Assembly (NCBI GenBank): GCA_017848795.1
Contig: JAFIHG010000046.1
Location: 1 to 64,000, forward strand
Length of the DNA: 64,000 nucleotides
Direction of reading: 5' to 3'
Source of the DNA: Candidatus Nanopelagicales bacterium
GTDB lineage: Bacteria; Actinomycetota; Actinomycetes; S36-B12; CAIYMF01
Part shown: positions 62,492 through 64,000 of the stretch, in pieces
Numbering within the stretch: position 1 is the stretch's first letter
How the letters are laid out: each line of letters opens with the position of its first letter
Translations under genes and position numbers: made by a program
The notes under the pieces: model-generated
The model's database searches: none
Told to the model about the DNA's origin: nothing
What the model saw: the letters and a program-made list of their open reading frames with translations, nothing else

Positions 62492-64000
62492 TCACAGCTT
62501 CTCGACGGGGGCATAACGCAGCAGCAGCCGCTTCTCGCCCTCGGTGCCGAAGTCGACGGTGGCCTCCGCCCGTTCCCCGACCCCGGAGGTCGAGACGACG
62601 GTGCCGAGGCCGAACTTGTCGTGCGTGACCCGGTCGCCCGCGGACAGCGAGACGACCGGGCGGTTGCCCGGCGAGCGGGTGCCGGGGCGCGCAGCGGCCG
62701 CCACCAGGGAGGGCGCCGCGCCGTACCCGCCGGCCGAGGGCGGACGACCCGCGCCGACGGGGTCCTCCCGCTCCCACCGGACCAGCTCGACCGGAACCTC
62801 GTCGAGGAAGCGGGACGCCGGGAAGTACGAGGGCGCGCCCCACGCGGAACGGACCACCGAGCGGGTCAGGTAGAGCCGCTGCTGAGCGCGGGTGATCCCG
62901 ACGTACGCCAGCCGGCGCTCCTCCTCGAGCTCCTTGGGATCGCTCATCGAGCGCATGTGGGGGAACACGCCGTCCTCGAGCCCGGTCAGGAACACCACCG
63001 GGAACTCCAGGCCCTTGGCGGTGTGCAGCGTCATCAGCGTCACCACCCCGCCGTGCTCGTCGGCGTCGGGGATCTCGTCGGAGTCCGCGACCAGGGAGAC
63101 CCGCTCCAGGAAGTCGGTGAGGGTGCCGTCCGGTTCGTCGGTCTCGAACTCGCGCGCCACGGACTCCAGCTCGGCGAGGTTCTCGACGCGGGTCTCGTCC
63201 TGCGGGTCGCTACTCGCCTGCAGCTCGCGCAGGTAGCCGGTCTGCTCGAGCACCGCCGTGAGCAGCGTCGCAGGACCCGTACCGGCCTCGACGAGCGTAC
63301 GCAGCCCGTCCATCATCCGCGTGAACGACTGGATCGCCTGCAGCGACCGGGACGCCAGGTCCGGCGCCTGCTCGGCCCGGGCGAGCGCCTGCGGGAAGGT
63401 GATCCGCTCTCGCTCGGCGAGCCGCGCGATGCCCGCCTCCGCCTTGTCGCCGATGCCGCGCCGCGGCGTGTTGAGGATGCGGCGCAACGAGATGTCGTCC
63501 TCGGGGTTCGCGACCGATCGCAGGTACGCGAGTGCGTCCCGGATCTCGCGGCGTTCGTAGAAGCGCACCCCTCCGACGACCTTGTACGGCAGCCCGACGC
63601 GGATGAACACCTCCTCCAGCGACCGGGACTGGGCGTTCGTGCGGTAGAACACCGCGACCTCGCGCGGCGGGATGCCGTCCTCGTCGTGCAGCCGATCGAT
63701 CTCGCCGGCGATGAACGCGGCCTCGTCGTGCTCGTCGTCGGCGACGTAGCCGACGACGCGCTCGCCGTCGCCCGCGTCGGTCCACAGCCGCTTCGGCCGC
63801 CGCGTCGCGTTCTTGGCGATCACCGCGTTGGCCGCGGAGAGGATCGTCTGGGTGGAGCGGTAGTTCTGCTCGAGCAGGATCGTCGTCGCGTCCGGGTAGT
63901 CGCGCTCGAACTCGTCGATGTTGCGGATCGTCGCGCCGCGGAACGCGTAGATGCTCTGGTCGGAGTCTCCGACCACGACGAGCTGTGCGGGCGGCACACC
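62492..64000 (-). CDS. pcrA: ATP-dependent DNA helicase PcrA/UvrD1, 5' part missing
   Basis: The 3' part (503 codons) of a superfamily-1 helicase for repair and replication; the N-terminus with Walker A lies beyond the right edge. Seen motifs: VVGDSDQSIYAFRGA (III), LEQNYRSTQTIL (IV), VTLMTLHTAKGLEF (V) and LAYVGITRAQQRLYLT (VI). The C-terminus has the Tudor-like domain GDRVTHDKFGLGTVVSTSG that binds RNA polymerase in PcrA. Position near sucC matches uvrD1 (Rv0949). The first in-window start codon is not the true start. Confidence 0.95.
   Translation of the reverse strand, partial: GVPPAQLVVVGDSDQSIYAFRGATIRNIDEFERDYPDATTILLEQNYRSTQTILSAANAVIAKNATRRPKRLWTDAGDGERVVGYVADDEHDEAAFIAGEIDRLHDEDGIPPREVAVFYRTNAQSRSLEEVFIRVGLPYKVVGGVRFYERREIRDALAYLRSVANPEDDISLRRILNTPRRGIGDKAEAGIARLAERERITFPQALARAEQAPDLASRSLQAIQSFTRMMDGLRTLVEAGTGPATLLTAVLEQTGYLRELQASSDPQDETRVENLAELESVAREFETDEPDGTLTDFLERVSLVADSDEIPDADEHGGVVTLMTLHTAKGLEFPVVFLTGLEDGVFPHMRSMSDPKELEEERRLAYVGITRAQQRLYLTRSVVRSAWGAPSYFPASRFLDEVPVELVRWEREDPVGAGRPPSAGGYGAAPSLVAAAARPGTRSPGNRPVVSLSAGDRVTHDKFGLGTVVSTSGVGERAEATVDFGTEGEKRLLLRYAPVEKL

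Overview
The window comes from a high-GC actinomycete chromosome. It shows strong G/C third-position bias, many GTG starts, and four-base GTGA/ATGA stop-start overlaps between co-directional genes. Several blocks keep the gene order I remember from Mycobacterium tuberculosis: fasR, a DUF3107 gene, a ferritin-like gene, a DEAD-box helicase gene and a ParA gene (compare Rv3208-Rv3213c); an MgtE-like gene, a DUF1003 gene, mrp, tatB, htrA, rseA, sigE and a methyltransferase gene (compare Rv1232c-Rv1220c); DUF3117, tagA, a DivIVA-domain gene, folP and a LOG gene (compare Rv1211-Rv1205); and purH, purN, sucD, sucC and pcrA (compare Rv0957-Rv0949). The gpgS gene expected between the DivIVA-domain gene and folP is missing, so this is probably a related non-mycobacterial actinomycete. 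Genus and order cannot be fixed from what is visible.

Layout. 1-7 kb: a partial HNH endonuclease, then a complete overlapping type I restriction-modification operon hsdM-hsdS-hsdR. 7-9.3 kb: oxyR divergent from ahpC-ahpD (peroxide defence). 9.4-18.7 kb: hydrolases, a FasR-like regulator, DUF3107, ferritin-like, DEAD-box helicase, orphan ParA, RecB-like nuclease, a stress membrane protein and an M23 peptidase. 18.8-25.8 kb: acyl-CoA dehydrogenase, PDZ protease, CitE/malyl-CoA lyase-like enzyme, EamA exporter and an orphan asparagine-synthetase-like protein. 25.8-33.5 kb: soluble MgtE/CBS protein, DUF1003, Mrp, TatB and the envelope-stress operon sigE-rseA-rseB-htrA. 33.6-40.5 kb: methyltransferase, DUF3117, TagA, DivIVA-like, FolP, LOG, 2'-5' RNA ligase-like, TrpS and a CNNM/CorC-like protein. 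40.6-43.3 kb: three tandem secreted LamG-like paralogues. 43.5-48.8 kb: GlpD, exonuclease III, ArsR-SulP and a PepSY lipoprotein. 48.9-60.4 kb: a long minus-strand metabolic block with sucC-sucD, a cell-wall amidase, DUF6350, purN-purH, a YdcZ-type transporter, folD, DUF3017, mdh and icd. 60.6-64 kb: a lipase, a carboxymuconolactone-decarboxylase-like gene between two 107-bp direct repeats, and the 3' part of pcrA.

How the genes work together. FolD makes the 10-formyl-THF that PurN and PurH consume; Icd, Mdh and SucCD are TCA-cycle enzymes. SigE, RseA, RseB and HtrA form an envelope-stress circuit next to TatB. OxyR probably controls AhpC/AhpD.

No gene-free stretch exceeds about 300 bases; the longest gap is about 230 bases, between sigE and the methyltransferase gene. 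I saw no tRNA, rRNA, CRISPR array, insertion sequence or prophage. Gaps between convergent genes often hold long-armed palindromes without U-tracts. The most unusual features are the orphan asparagine-synthetase-like protein, the repeat-flanked gene near 62 kb, the LamG trio with tandem repeats in its leaders, a 67-bp near-perfect palindrome at 15.9 kb, and an HsdM with an extra N-terminal domain.
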